Below, piece by piece: positions 35,866 to 46,628 of a stretch of 64,000 nt of DNA. The stretch is taken from assembly GCA_026770025.1 (NCBI GenBank), contig JAMXDE010000036.1, forward strand, positions 62,001-126,000. Reading direction: 5' to 3'. Position 1 is the first letter of the stretch, and every line of letters starts with the position of its first letter. The stretch is from Craspedostauros australis (taxonomy: Eukaryota > Bacillariophyta > Bacillariophyceae > Mastogloiales > Achnanthaceae). A program made the position numbers and the translations under genes. A model generated the notes under the pieces. The model did not search any database. It had not been told where the DNA came from and saw nothing but the letters and a program-made list of their open reading frames with translations.

Positions 35866-36277
35866 GCTGTTCCGGTGACAAACGGCGCAACAACAATCCC
35901 CCATGTTCACAGCCTCTGCACAGTCGGAGATAATCACAATAATCACATCGTCACATGCACAACACAGCACGCATCGTCTCCCGATCATCATGGGAGCAAT
36001 CAATCGAAGGAATTCACCGATTGACGGAAGCTTCAAGTGAGAGAATTATATGTCCAATCGCCGGAGACGGGGCGAATGGCTCAGCCAGATGTGGTGTCAG
36101 CAATAGATTGCTCTGCACAACGATGCTTACCACACGAGCTTTCACCTTCCCAACTGCTCACAATTTCAGTTCGAGGGCCAATAGGTTCACAAATCAATCA
36201 ATTCAACAAGATCAAAGCAACCGCAATACCCATACCACATCTGATCACGCTCCTTCGCATCGGCAGCATTTTCCAAC

Positions 36278-39200
36278 ATGAGTACCCAATCACCTCCCTC
36301 CAATATCAACCCCGGCATCGCCAACGGCAATACCACTGCGCACGATGTCATCCAGCAATCCATCCAGAACAAGTCCTTCATCGACCACATCAAGTTCGTC
36401 GTCGAACTCAAGTCCGACACCGTCTTCTCCACCTGGTACAACGACAAGGGAAAGGCAACCAACAACTACACCTTCCAGCAGCTCTGGGATGAAGCAGGAC
36501 ATTGCGCCCATCTCCTCCGCAACGAATGGGGCGCCAACAAAGGTGACCGCGTCGTCCTCTGCTATGACTTCGGTCTGCACTTCTTCGCCGTCTTTCTGGG
36601 ATGCCTCCGTGCAGGCGTGACTGCCGTGCTGGTCTATCCTCCTGGGCCGCCGCTCGTCAAGTCGCTCACCAAGATGACCAAGGTGATCGAGGATTGCGCT
36701 CCGGCATTCATCCTCACCCAGGCGACCATCAAACTGCTCCGGCTCGCCGATCGCGCCAACCCAACATCCAAGAGCCGCACCATGTGGCCAAGCGGGGTGA
36801 AGTACCAAGTCACTGATCGTATCATCCGCCACGACTCGTTCGTCACCGACAAGAACAAGATCAACAGCAACAACAACAATTCCAAGCAGGTAAAGAAAGG
36901 CTTCTTTTCCAACCTCGTCTCTGGCCGTTCATCGTTGGTGCCACCTTCATTCGATGAACCCAACATCGCAGGATCGGATCTGGCGTTCCTTCAGTATACA
37001 TCTGGAAGCACCGGTAACCCAAAGGGCGTCATGATCACACATGATGCACTGAAAGCCAACATCGAACTCACCCAGAACTCTTGGTTCAGCATCTTCGAAA
37101 AGCAGCTAGGCCACAAAAGCAAAATCCCACAGCGCATCACATCCTTCTCGTGGTTGCCACAGTACCATGACATGGGCCTGATCCCAATGGTCATTGCTCC
37201 ATTGGCTGGGGGTTTCCACGTGCACATGATTTCACCAGTGGCATTCATCCAGAATCCCTTGCTTTGGATCAACCTCATGTCGCAGCACAAATGCCATTTC
37301 AGCGCTGCCCCCGACTTTGCCTATCAGCTGGTCATCCGCAAGTTCAACGAAATCAAGCAGCAGGCTGGCAGACGATCTGATCTCATGCCGCACTTGGATC
37401 TGTCAAACACGTTTCATTTCCAGAACGCCGCCGAGCCGATCCGGCTGGACACGGAAAAGCTATTCTCTGATGCATTTCTTCCATACGGTCTGCGCAAGGA
37501 CTGGTTCCTCTCGGCATATGGCCTGGCAGAGCACGTGGTCAGTGCCTGCTGCATCCACGGGCTGCGCCTCTCGACCATCCGCGAGGGTGAAGATCTCCAT
37601 CAGTTTGTTGCGGTTTCGCAGCGCAAGAATCAGGACCCCTCCACCGAGATCATCATCGTGGACTCGGACACCCGAGTACAACGTCCAGACAACGTCACAG
37701 GAGAGATCTGGATCGCGGGGCCATCAGTCACCGCCGGGTACTACGGTCAACCAGACCTGACTGCAGAAACCTTCCAAGCTGCACTCCAAGGCGTTTCATC
37801 CGACACCAATACCGATCGTAAGACGTACTTGCGAACAGGAGACTGCGGATTCTACCAAGACGACTATCTCTACATCTGCGGACGCAAGAAAGACATCATC
37901 ATCGTCAATGGTGTCAACTACTACCCGCAAGACGTCGAGCACGCCGTCCAAGACGCATCGTCTGCCGTTCGTCCTGGTTGCGTCGCCGCCTTCTCCTACG
38001 ACGACTCAGGCAACGACGGACAGCTCGAGATCGTCTTTGAGATCCGAGCCAATCATGCCGACGATGCCGCAACAGTCTGTCAGGAGATCAGGCAGGCTGT
38101 GATCGATCACATCGGATTGACACCTGTCACAATCGCAGCCGTCAAGGAACGCACGATCTCCAAAACAACAAGCGGCAAGATCCAGAGACGCCAAAATCGC
38201 CAACGTCTGCACGATGGAGACCAGAAAATGGTCTTGAACTTCAGCGCAAACTCAAATTCAACCACCCAAATTGCACAGGATGGCGATGTCAAGTCATCAC
38301 CAACCGGAATCATGTCGGAAAGGAACGCAGACCAAGACGAAGACCTCCGAAGTAAGACGTTCAATGAAATCATCACGAACGCAACGGGATCGCAAGTCAA
38401 GGGAGATGAAACGTGGGAGGATGTTGGATTGTCATCCATGGGGGAACTAGAGCTCCGACAGTCACTGTCAAAATGGTACAGCACCACCCTCCCTTCGAAT
38501 TGCTTCGACATGTTCTCAACGCTCATGGATCTTGAAACATTCCTCGAGACATCGCACGGAGAACCACTCCCAACGCGTCTTCCGACGCTCAAGAGACTCA
38601 TCAGCCTGCGCAACGAGAAACCGCTTGCACCGCTCGCATCCACCACCATTCAGTTCATCGGTGTGCTCGTCATCCTCTTCATATTCGCACTTCCCATCGT
38701 GCCCGCCTACGAGATTGGGAAGGTGCTGGTCAACGACGATCGTGCCTACGAGCTCTTCTTCATTGGCCTCTCTCCGTACGTGTGGGTGTGGTATCCACTG
38801 GTCGTTCCGTTCTGGGCCATCACATTCACCATCGAAGTCGTTCTCGCAAAGTGGATCGTCATTGGCAGATACAGAGAGGGGTACACCAGCCAGACCAACA
38901 TTTACTTTCTTCGATGGTGGTTCGTGGATCGGCTTGTGCACATCTGGGAGAGCTTCCTTGGACGCTTCATCATGGACACCCCTTTGTTGGTGTTCTTCGA
39001 TTACTTGATGGGAGCGAATGTGCATGCATCATCGAGCATCGATACATTCATCCGTGAGTTCGACCTCGTGAATATCGGCCCTGATGCCACGGTGAGCGAA
39101 GGTATCCGGTGTCGCATGTTCGGTCCGTGCAAAGACGGCTGCCAAGGCCCCACCTTGAGATTCCGCAAGATCCAAGCTGGAGCAAGTGCAGATATCAAGG

Positions 39201-40123
39201 GCATTCTTTGTCCTGGAGTCAAGGTTGGGTCCAACTGCCAAGTCTCTCACACGTCTGTGCTGGTGGAAGGAGCACAAGCACCGCCCAACACTACCATCCG
39301 CGGCAATCCAGGTTTCATCCATGTCACATGCACACATGGAGCCACAGACGCAGACGCTGGCAGTAACAATGACAGTCTGGAGATAGCGACAAACGCAACT
39401 CGCCCCACCACACAATCCACTGCAGGAAATCGCAGATGGATCATATTGGGTGCGATGAAAATGCTGTGGTTGCTGATGGAACTTTACTTCGCTTTCGCCT
39501 GCTTTCTGGTGGTCGACATCCTAGTCCGGGATGAGTTACCAGACTGGAGGTATGCGAGGCTGCTCTATTGGATTACTTCCATTGGTCTAACTTCCACATT
39601 CTTCATCGTTTCCAGCATCATGCTCAAGTGGGTGATGATCGGCAAAAAACGGCCAGGCCCCGCATGTCAGAGCGTACCATCTGAACTTGCCAGTTGGGCA
39701 TGTGACTTCCACTACAGCCTCGGAGGCGCCGTGCTATATGGATTGACATTTCACTCATTGATCTGGAATGTCATCCTCTTGGCATTTGGGATGGACATTG
39801 ATCTGCAATCGCATGTCTCAGCACATGCCTTCCTTCCATCTCAGCTGGACCTCATCACAGTCAAACGATCCTTCGTGTCCAAATCTACCTTCGACATCAA
39901 ACAGGATGGCCAATACAAAGCCATCAAGGTTGAAGACAGCAGCATCGGGTTGAACGTGGTCTGCGGCCCAGGAGTGACAGTCAGCAAATCCCTGGTGTCT
40001 CCAGCCACTTTCGTCACCACCGACCTGGTCCACGATCAACACGACCCGAGAAATGAACTTGTCACATGCTGGGAGTTGATACGGATCATCCTCCTGAACA
40101 CGATCCTGTATGTTAGGAATTGA
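36278..40123 (+). CDS. FAAL-ACP-LbH (Pls) multidomain enzyme, 5' part
   Basis: An intronless 1281-residue frame. Residues 1-650 are a fatty acyl-AMP ligase-like adenylation domain: YTSGSTGNPKG at 240-250, SWLPQYHDMGLIP, FQNAAEPI, YGLAEHVVSACC, GRKKDIIIVNGVNYYP, and an SKTTSGKIQRR end near residue 625. Residues 690-760 are an acyl-carrier domain with VGLSSMGELELR; the probable phosphopantetheine site is Ser720. Then come membrane segments and a left-handed beta-helix region (GIRCRMFGPCKDGCQGP, GILCPGVKVGSNCQVSHTSV) and a second membrane plus beta-helix block, as in the terminal Pls domain of some peptide synthetases. I infer activation and carrier loading of a fatty acid, then transfer by the membrane part to an unknown acceptor. 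The last residues before the stop come from the solo LTR inserted after 40110, so the protein is truncated. Confidence 0.85.
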   Translation: MSTQSPPSNINPGIANGNTTAHDVIQQSIQNKSFIDHIKFVVELKSDTVFSTWYNDKGKATNNYTFQQLWDEAGHCAHLLRNEWGANKGDRVVLCYDFGLHFFAVFLGCLRAGVTAVLVYPPGPPLVKSLTKMTKVIEDCAPAFILTQATIKLLRLADRANPTSKSRTMWPSGVKYQVTDRIIRHDSFVTDKNKINSNNNNSKQVKKGFFSNLVSGRSSLVPPSFDEPNIAGSDLAFLQYTSGSTGNPKGVMITHDALKANIELTQNSWFSIFEKQLGHKSKIPQRITSFSWLPQYHDMGLIPMVIAPLAGGFHVHMISPVAFIQNPLLWINLMSQHKCHFSAAPDFAYQLVIRKFNEIKQQAGRRSDLMPHLDLSNTFHFQNAAEPIRLDTEKLFSDAFLPYGLRKDWFLSAYGLAEHVVSACCIHGLRLSTIREGEDLHQFVAVSQRKNQDPSTEIIIVDSDTRVQRPDNVTGEIWIAGPSVTAGYYGQPDLTAETFQAALQGVSSDTNTDRKTYLRTGDCGFYQDDYLYICGRKKDIIIVNGVNYYPQDVEHAVQDASSAVRPGCVAAFSYDDSGNDGQLEIVFEIRANHADDAATVCQEIRQAVIDHIGLTPVTIAAVKERTISKTTSGKIQRRQNRQRLHDGDQKMVLNFSANSNSTTQIAQDGDVKSSPTGIMSERNADQDEDLRSKTFNEIITNATGSQVKGDETWEDVGLSSMGELELRQSLSKWYSTTLPSNCFDMFSTLMDLETFLETSHGEPLPTRLPTLKRLISLRNEKPLAPLASTTIQFIGVLVILFIFALPIVPAYEIGKVLVNDDRAYELFFIGLSPYVWVWYPLVVPFWAITFTIEVVLAKWIVIGRYREGYTSQTNIYFLRWWFVDRLVHIWESFLGRFIMDTPLLVFFDYLMGANVHASSSIDTFIREFDLVNIGPDATVSEGIRCRMFGPCKDGCQGPTLRFRKIQAGASADIKGILCPGVKVGSNCQVSHTSVLVEGAQAPPNTTIRGNPGFIHVTCTHGATDADAGSNNDSLEIATNATRPTTQSTAGNRRWIILGAMKMLWLLMELYFAFACFLVVDILVRDELPDWRYARLLYWITSIGLTSTFFIVSSIMLKWVMIGKKRPGPACQSVPSELASWACDFHYSLGGAVLYGLTFHSLIWNVILLAFGMDIDLQSHVSAHAFLPSQLDLITVKRSFVSKSTFDIKQDGQYKAIKVEDSSIGLNVVCGPGVTVSKSLVSPATFVTTDLVHDQHDPRNELVTCWELIRIILLNTILYVRN
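40105..40110. repeat. Target-site duplication, left
   Basis: CCTGTA, repeated at 40858-40863 on the other side of the LTR. Deleting the LTR and one copy restores an open frame. Confidence 0.85.
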
Positions 40124-40857
40124 GGGTACAACTTTGTCGGAATACCCGTGATTGCCGCACCTCCCAACATTGTTCGTCACAGCTTTGAATATTATTCATC
40201 ACATGTTCAGAGACTATTTGTCACACCTTTGTATACCATGTCATTATGACTATGACTAAGCATACGGACGCGATTGATACCTGTATAACCGCGAGGAGGA
40301 TAGCCTGTCCTCTGGTAACGTAAGGAAAACACCCATGGCGGATCAGGAGGTCCCGATACCACGCCAACCATGTCAACCATCCAGACGACGACGTCGATCA
40401 GAAGAGCATGTCCATGGGCAAGTGACGCACCTTCTTCAGAGGACAGCACATGCCTCTCCTGCGGACAAGAACATCCGCAGGTTTGGAACATCAGAAAGGA
40501 TCAGAACATCCGCAGGATTGGAACATCACCAAAGATGACATCGATCATGAGACGACGATGTCGTGGGAATCAATGACGGAAACATGAGATAGGCAAGTGC
40601 TCAAGACTGCAGATCCCTACCATGCAAGCGTAGACAGCTACGACGATGCAGAGACAAGGAAGCAAGAACAGAGCATGATGAATGAAGAGGGAAGCACCTA
40701 AGAGACAACAGGATGCCCCGTGTCGTTACCGCGACAGATGCCTGTCAAGAAAACGAAATCAGAAGAGAAAGTGAGATTGTGCTCACAGTTCTAAAACGGT
40801 ACAGTTTCTAACAGCAGATTAGATCTTAGTACTAACTATAACCCCGGATTTCCAACA
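40111..40857 (+). mobile_element. Solo LTR, copy 2, inside FAAL gene
   Basis: 747 bp, starts TGTTAGGAATTG, ends GATTTCCAACA, flanked by CCTGTA on both sides. Similar throughout to copy 1 at 4118-4848. It has an extra roughly 30-bp duplication around 40480-40520 (two CCGCAGG-TTGGAACATC blocks). No coding sequence and no primer-binding site follow it. This is the classic outcome of recombination between the two LTRs of a copia-type element. Confidence 0.9.
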
Positions 40858-40863
40858 CCTGTA
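40858..40863. repeat. Target-site duplication, right
   Basis: CCTGTA, matching 40105-40110. Confidence 0.85.
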
Positions 40864-41566
40864 CATCATCATGCTAGTCATGGTCGCTGCCAGCTTCATT
40901 CCAGCATTCGAGCTGTGGATGAATGTCGTCAAGCCACAGACGCCGGTGGGTGCAGTGCCGGTTGTCGTGGTGTGCGTCATCATCCAGACCGTCGTTTGGC
41001 TCATCCTGTTGCAAGCAGTTGAGCTACTCACGCTAGCAGGAAGTGACAGCCGTACCGAACCATGGTGCGTCCCATTGTACATGGTCTACCAATCCTTGTG
41101 CTACTCGGTCCAAGTCTGGTCCTTCGTGTCGCTTTTGTGGGGCACACCAATGATGAATGCAGTGCTCCGACTGCAGGGTGCAGATGTACAGGGAAGATTG
41201 CTGTACTTTGGCTTCCGGATCTACGAAGCTTCTCTGATGATATTTGGTGATGGGGCTGTGGTGGACGAATCAGGCATCTCTGGCCATTACGGCATATTCT
41301 CAACGATCACTCTGGGAAAATGCTACATCGATGGCATCATGCATCAAAGATGCTTTACATTGACTCGGAGCGTACCAACAACCCAAACTGCATGTCCAAG
41401 CACGATTGAGTACGGCCCAGGCAAGATGGTCGGCGATTTCGGGCCATCAGGCTTGAAGCAGCTGCACGAGCCGTCGCAGCGATCAATCAGCGATGGATCG
41501 TGTGAAGAACTGTCGGCAAAATCAGAGCAAGGAGGACCAGGCGATGCGCAAGCAGCTTGTGTTTGA
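40864..41566 (+). pseudogene. Severed 3' part of FAAL-ACP-LbH gene
   Basis: After removal of the LTR and one CCTGTA, the frame of 36278-40110 continues here without a break to the stop at 41566, for 1511 residues in the ancestral gene. It carries a membrane segment (VVVCVIIQTVVWLILLQAV) and the last beta-helix block, with GDGAVVDESGISGHYGIF and LGKCYIDGIMHQRCFT, which belongs to the second Pls half. The final 50 residues are polar. An internal ATG at 40871 could in principle start a separate 231-residue protein from an LTR promoter, but there is no evidence for this. No splice pair that I could find removes the LTR in frame. Confidence 0.8.
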
Positions 41567-42691
41567 TTGCTCAGCCAGAATCACAACGGTGTAAGCAACT
41601 CGCTGCGAAGTACTTTCTCTTGGTCGTGTGGTAGCTGCGACTATTTGTATCAGACACAATTCTGCGGATCCGTTCTTTGGGGCACACTGTTGATGAGCGT
41701 TTCGCAGCGGCTCTTCATTCTCTCCGCCGCCGATGCTGCTGTACTCCAGAGTATCGCATTGCTGCCAGTGCATTCATCAGCCATGATTGCATTCATTGCA
41801 GACAACAGAAAAGTGATGACAGGTGTGGCCCGCCGACTGTGTTGGCGTTTGCCACAGCGCGGGCTTTTGCGGTTGGCGAATCAGCCAGTACCGCCTCGCT
41901 CATCATCAATGTGGTTGTTGCCGTTGCGGTTCCCGTCGTCGTTGCTGGAAGTGGATGCATCCAGCCAGCGCCACTCGCACGGTGCAAGACACGGCTCACC
42001 ACCCTCGCTGCGGCTCATCTTGGAAGAGCGGCACCGGACGCTCCAATGCGAGGAACTGTCGCAAGTCGAGTTGCCGGAAGGAGTCGGATAGCGTTCGAAG
42101 TTGCAGCAGTATGAACGAGAAGAAGAGCAGATGGAAAATGGGAGACGACCAACTACCATCCACCAGCCACCACCAACCATCAATTAACCAAGAGTCAACG
42201 TGGCACAACAGCTCGTAAGGACAGCGAAAAAGACAAAAGAGATCTCTCCTTTCACTTGCTACCAGCATTGAACCAGCAGCATAGTACAAGTAGGGCCACA
42301 ACTCTGAGACCCCCATTTAACTCACAATACATCAATGAACATAGAATGAACCCTGTACATCCGAACACATCACCAATTGCCTGTCCCCCAATGCAAACGC
42401 TCTCTGCACGCACACAGATACGTAGGGTACTCATGCGGATGTACTCGTGTTCAGTGGAGCACGAGTATAGTGCACACGCATGATAATCTTCATGACAAAA
42501 GCAACCAGAACAGCGTCCCCATAGTAGCTTTTGTTTCATGCTGCCACGTTGCCTGCAGCATACGAATATACATAGAGTACTCGTAATGCTCTGCATAGTG
42601 CCACAGACTTGTGGCATCATCATGCATGATATAGATAGATCCTGCCCAAGTTCGAACACCCGCCGCAACCCCATGCCTCATGTGCCATGCC
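41567..42691. other. Intergenic
   Basis: 3' flank of the FAAL gene. Overlapping short frames only. Near 41900-42090 both strands are open, with no motif. Confidence 0.35.
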
Positions 42692-43108
42692 TCATGCATA
42701 CTCGTACACGTGCAAGCCATGGGACATCACTTCCTTGGCTCTCCACGCTTTGTTTTCACAGTCCATGTCCAAGTACAGACGCTTTACATGATTGTCCCAA
42801 TGCCGCAGACCTGAGGCATGCATCTTCGTCTTTGTCCCATGCTCCAGTTGGTCCAACATGTCCAACGCGTCCGGTCGCAGTATCTTGGCCTGATCCTGCT
42901 TCACCGCCAGCTTGATGATGTCCTGCTTCATCTGCGCCATCAGTTTGCAATTGTTGCCATCATGGAGAGCGATCATGGCCAACAGTTCCTCGTTCTGAGA
43001 ATGTGGTTGCTCAAATTTGGTAGCCAGCATGTAGGTACCATGCAGTTTGCTGTCCTTCTTGCCGGTCTCCTGCTCGATTCCCCCAAATGACTGCTCCAAA
43101 CTTGCCAT
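42692..43108 (-). CDS. Hypothetical 138-residue protein
   Basis: Frame from the ATG at 43108. Predicted largely helical (NEELLAMIALHDGNNCKLMA, QDIIKLAVKQDQAKI) with balanced charges, unlike the noise frames nearby. No domain recognised. It lies on the same strand as the decayed coiled-coil sequence upstream (43980-45650) and may be a surviving 3' exon of that gene or a retroelement gag remnant. Confidence 0.35.
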   Translation of the reverse strand: MASLEQSFGGIEQETGKKDSKLHGTYMLATKFEQPHSQNEELLAMIALHDGNNCKLMAQMKQDIIKLAVKQDQAKILRPDALDMLDQLEHGTKTKMHASGLRHWDNHVKRLYLDMDCENKAWRAKEVMSHGLHVYEYA

Positions 43109-43979
43109 AATAGAGCCCAAACGTAATGGCTGTTGTCTTGTTGGCTGTTGTTTAGCTGTAGGGCAGAGGCTTGATTGACAAGCGGGTCCAAACAAAAGTC
43201 TTCTGTTCCACAAGTAGTCAATTGAGAATACTGGTAGATGGTGAAGAAACGTGCGGAATATGAGATTAGTGCAATGATTCTTGTTGGTGTGACACCTTGT
43301 GTGGGTTATCCTCAGAAAAGGGGTCATAGGGTTTGCGTAGATCCAGTACCAGGGGAAAGTTTCCCTCCATCAAGTTGGGAGCGAGTCAAAGGGTTTTGGT
43401 GCGCGTTCCCACGTGGTGCCGTACCATCGATCCAGCAGTCTTGTATCGGCATCAAGTTTTCCGCGGGGAGGGGTTCCAGTGGCTGGGTTATCGGAACCCT
43501 CTGATTTCCTTGACACGGGTTCCAAAGATCTGCTTCAATGATCCGGATCTGTCCCCAAACGTGGTTGCCGATGGGATGTGGGTTTGATCTACTGGACTGC
43601 CATCTAGTTGGATGATTCGTAGTGGCTCCCACTGAGGTAGTTACTAGTTTAGCTCTATTATGCAATCTGCGATTGCAGCAAAGCCTCATCTGCTCTGCTC
43701 TCTCAGAGACAGCGCGGTATGCAAAGGGCAACTCACAACGCACGCCGCACTGTCTTGTGCTGGATTTGGACATGGCGATTGCCTGCTGATGCTTCGGATC
43801 GAGAATCTCGCTTCCCAACGCCCGCTCTTGGAGCCAAAGTCCATGTGGAGGTCGAACACCGAGGATTCGGTTTCGGACAGCTTGAGCTTCGTCGCTGCCA
43901 AGTCATTCCGTGATGATGCGCTGATGATTCGCAGAGGGACTCGAGCTCGCGGATCCTTCCTTGTCCCATCACAGCAGGA
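43109..43979. other. No supported gene
   Basis: A minus-strand frame at 43324-43818 is open but motif-free. An alternative minus frame over 43330-43640 (with the fragment WEPLRIIQLDGSPVDQ) looks more coding-like but is broken by stops, so this may be a pseudogene remnant. An (ATGTC)n run lies at about 43990-44011. Confidence 0.3.
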
Positions 43980-45650
43980 GCGGCCATTTCATGTCATGTC
44001 ATGTCATGTCATTGAGGGATGGCGCACCGCATCGATCGTCTCCGCACCACCTTGCGATCTTTGCATGGCGTTGCTGAGATATGCCTGCAGATTCAGGATG
44101 GCCACACCCTTCTGCTCCATTGCATCCTACTGATCCGCCAAGCTGCGTTCCAGAAATCCAACGCGGTTCTGCAAGTCGCTGGTCAGACCCATCTGCGCGT
44201 TCTGGTTCTGGTTTTGATTCTGGAAATGGACAGGGGCCTGATCAAGCTGTCGCGACAACGAGGCATATTGATCCTCAAGAGCCTGGCATTCTCCAGCCAG
44301 CCTCTGCATCTGCATCTTGGCGAGACCATCTGAGTCTCACTTGCAACCTTGCTCTCCTCGAGGTTGGCAAGGTCATGTTGGAGACCTTCGATGATGTCAT
44401 CCAGCATTGCTTGCGACTGTCCAGCATGATTCATTTGGTCATGCAGGTCATTACGCTCTTGGGTGCCTGTTTCGAGCTCTGTCGCAGACTGCAGATCCAA
44501 GTTGGTCTGACAAAGAGCTTCCACTTCTTCATCAGCAATTGTATCGCCGGACCGCGACGCAGCCCGAGCATGTCCCAACTCGATGATCGCACCGTCCCTC
44601 TCTTCAGATGCATGCTGCAGCTTGACAATGAAATGTTCGCTGGAATTCATCTGCTCTCCTTGAGGTTGGCAAGGTCACGTTGCAGACCTTCGATGGTGCC
44701 ATCCAGCCTTGCTTGCGACTGTCCAACATGATTCATTTGCTCGCACAGCTCGTTGCGCTCTTGGGTGCCTGTTTCGAGTTCTGCATGTAGACTGCAAACC
44801 CGAGCTGATCTGACGAAGAGCCTCTACTTCTTTGTCAGGCAACCCATGCTGGACTGCGACACAGCCTGCGAATGTCCCAACTCGATGATTGTGGCGTCTC
44901 TCTCTCTCTCTTTGGTTGCATGCTGCAGCTCGATGACGTGATGCTCACCAGCATCTCTTCACTCTCAGCCAGCAAGACCTCGTTGCCTTTGTTGGTCCAT
45001 TCTTTGGCGTCAATGACTGCTTGCAGTTCAATCTGAAATGCATCAAGGTGTGATCTGGCCTACTGTATAGCAGAGGCAAGGTCACTTCCACGGCCTGGAT
45101 TGGAATGCTGGTGCATCCGCGTGACTGTTTGCTGCCTTCAACCTCCTTCTCTGCTTGCTCCTTCGCCGCAATGGTCACTTGCTCCGTAGTACAAATCGTG
45201 GAAATCTCCTTCTTAGCATCGTTGGTCATCACCTCCTTTGCCTCGAGCAGCTCCACAATGCGTGCCTTGTCCTTGGTGGACTGCGAATGGAGCTTAGTGA
45301 CCATCAGAGCATGATAGCTTGCGACAGTTGCCGCATGAGAAGCTTCTCGATGTCGACTCGCACATCCCCATTTGGTGTCTCCAACCCTCCCACAAGCTGC
45401 TTCCCTCCTGTGTCCATGGCAGTGAGGCTTTTCACGCAGGGACAATCGTGTACCAAGGCTGATCGAGCAACCTGGACAGACTGGAGCAATGGTGCTTGTG
45501 GTTGGATTGGATTGATCTCCGAAGATGATGATTGAGTGTTGTGAGCAGCTGGTCCAAGTTTGGCATTGTTGAGTTTGCCGGTGTTGGATAGTGTTGGACA
45601 GAGTTGGATTTTCGTGTGCTGTTGTGACACAATCCAGAAGGGATAGCCTA
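43980..45650 (-). pseudogene. Decayed coiled-coil protein gene
   Basis: Several minus-strand frames encode long Glu/Gln/Lys-rich helices (ARIVELLEAKEVMTNDAKKE, QAVIDAKEWTNKGNEVLLAE, ELETGTQERNELCEQMNHVG) but are separated by frameshifts (near 45305 and 45000) and a stop at about 44825. A 302-bp segment is tandemly duplicated (44351-44652 and 44653-44954). Reading order on the minus strand gives an N-terminal Ser/Gln-rich part, then the coiled coil. Such tails occur in structural or motor-like proteins, but no head domain is seen. It is immediately downstream of the TIR element at 45651, which may have contributed to its loss. Confidence 0.55.
44351..44954. repeat. 302-bp tandem duplication
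   Basis: Unit 1 (44351-44652) and unit 2 (44653-44954) both start GCTCTCCT(C/T)GAGGTTGGCA and share most positions, with scattered substitutions and small indels. Confidence 0.85.
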
Positions 45651-46628
45651 GTGCCTTCAAGAGGCGCCTGTAGCCAAACAATTTGGCTACAGTTGGCTAC
45701 AATTGGATCACAAAAAACTGCTCTGTAGAATGTAGTACATTTTCTACGTAAATCCCGAACAAAAACAGGCCAAACACAGCATCAACCGTAGTCCAACTCT
45801 CCGCACTCAGCTCATGTGCGTGTTCCTGTACTCATCTTGATTCTATATCATTAAATGGCGTTTATATATACAATCCTAAAGTTTGGTGGCTGTTGCTGTC
45901 TTGCTCGGTGAGCATTGATGTGATCCGCCAAGCACCCCCATCATTCACGGACGTTTTTTGGCTTCTGGTTGGCATGTTTTCTTGTTCTGATTGGTCCAAA
46001 GAAGTGTTCCAACCATCGCTGACGTCATGATGACGCAAGCATTGGAACAAGAATTCGCCAAACTTGCCACCGAAATCGGGGATCCAAGTGGTCAAATATC
46101 GTTCCGATCTCCATGGGAACACTAAACGCAAGCATACCAACACACCATGGCAATCCAACAATGTATAGATCATATGATTGTGACCGCCTCGGAGAGGGGA
46201 TTCTACAATGATACGCATTGTTGCGAATGAGCCAACGAATGCTCAGCGCGGAGACTTCAAAGATGGAGAGTCGAATTTCTCGAAAAAGGAGGCCAGATCC
46301 TACCGGACTCCTGTAGAATTCTACGTGTAGCAAACTGTAGCCAACGATATCCAAAAAACAACCGGTCCGTCCTTCGTCTGAAGGCAAAACCACACCAAGG
46401 GGGTCAACAAACACAAAAAGATCGACGAGATGGTAGTAACAACATAGTAATGATATCACTTGCCTGGATAGCCCTGGCTCTTAAGTTTACGTAGATATGA
46501 AGAGATGCTGGATTGAGTGTCTATAAAACGAAGGCGGAGTTTGGGAAAAACTGATCCAAAATCTGTAGCCAACTGTAGCCAATTGTAGCCAAAAATCGCC
46601 AATTTTTTGGTCTGGCTCTTGAAGGCAC
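45651..46628. mobile_element. 978-bp TIR element (MITE-like)
   Basis: Ends are GTGCCTTCAAGAG (45651-45663) and CTCTTGAAGGCAC (46616-46628), perfect inverted repeats, flanked by TA on both sides (45649-45650, 46629-46630), as with Tc1/mariner-type target duplication. Just inside both ends are clusters of TTGGCTACA (left, 45678-45703) and TGTAGCCAA (right, 46563-46592), i.e. inverted subterminal repeats. Interior frames on the minus strand (up to 144 codons) show no transposase motif, so it is probably non-autonomous. Confidence 0.75.

Larger units (their letters stand above)
34750..36277. other. Intergenic with repeats
   Basis: Contains an (ATACG)n run (about 35469-35510), an inverted-repeat structure (35628-35706) and a 49-52 bp tandem repeat (35735-35865). 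No gene seen. The last 250 bp should be the promoter and leader of the FAAL gene. Confidence 0.4.

Noticed and set aside
40108-40876. Splicing out the solo LTR as an intron (GTATGT at 40108)
   Set aside because: The AG sites tested at 40816-40876 give the wrong phase or run into a stop, so the insertion is treated as disruptive.
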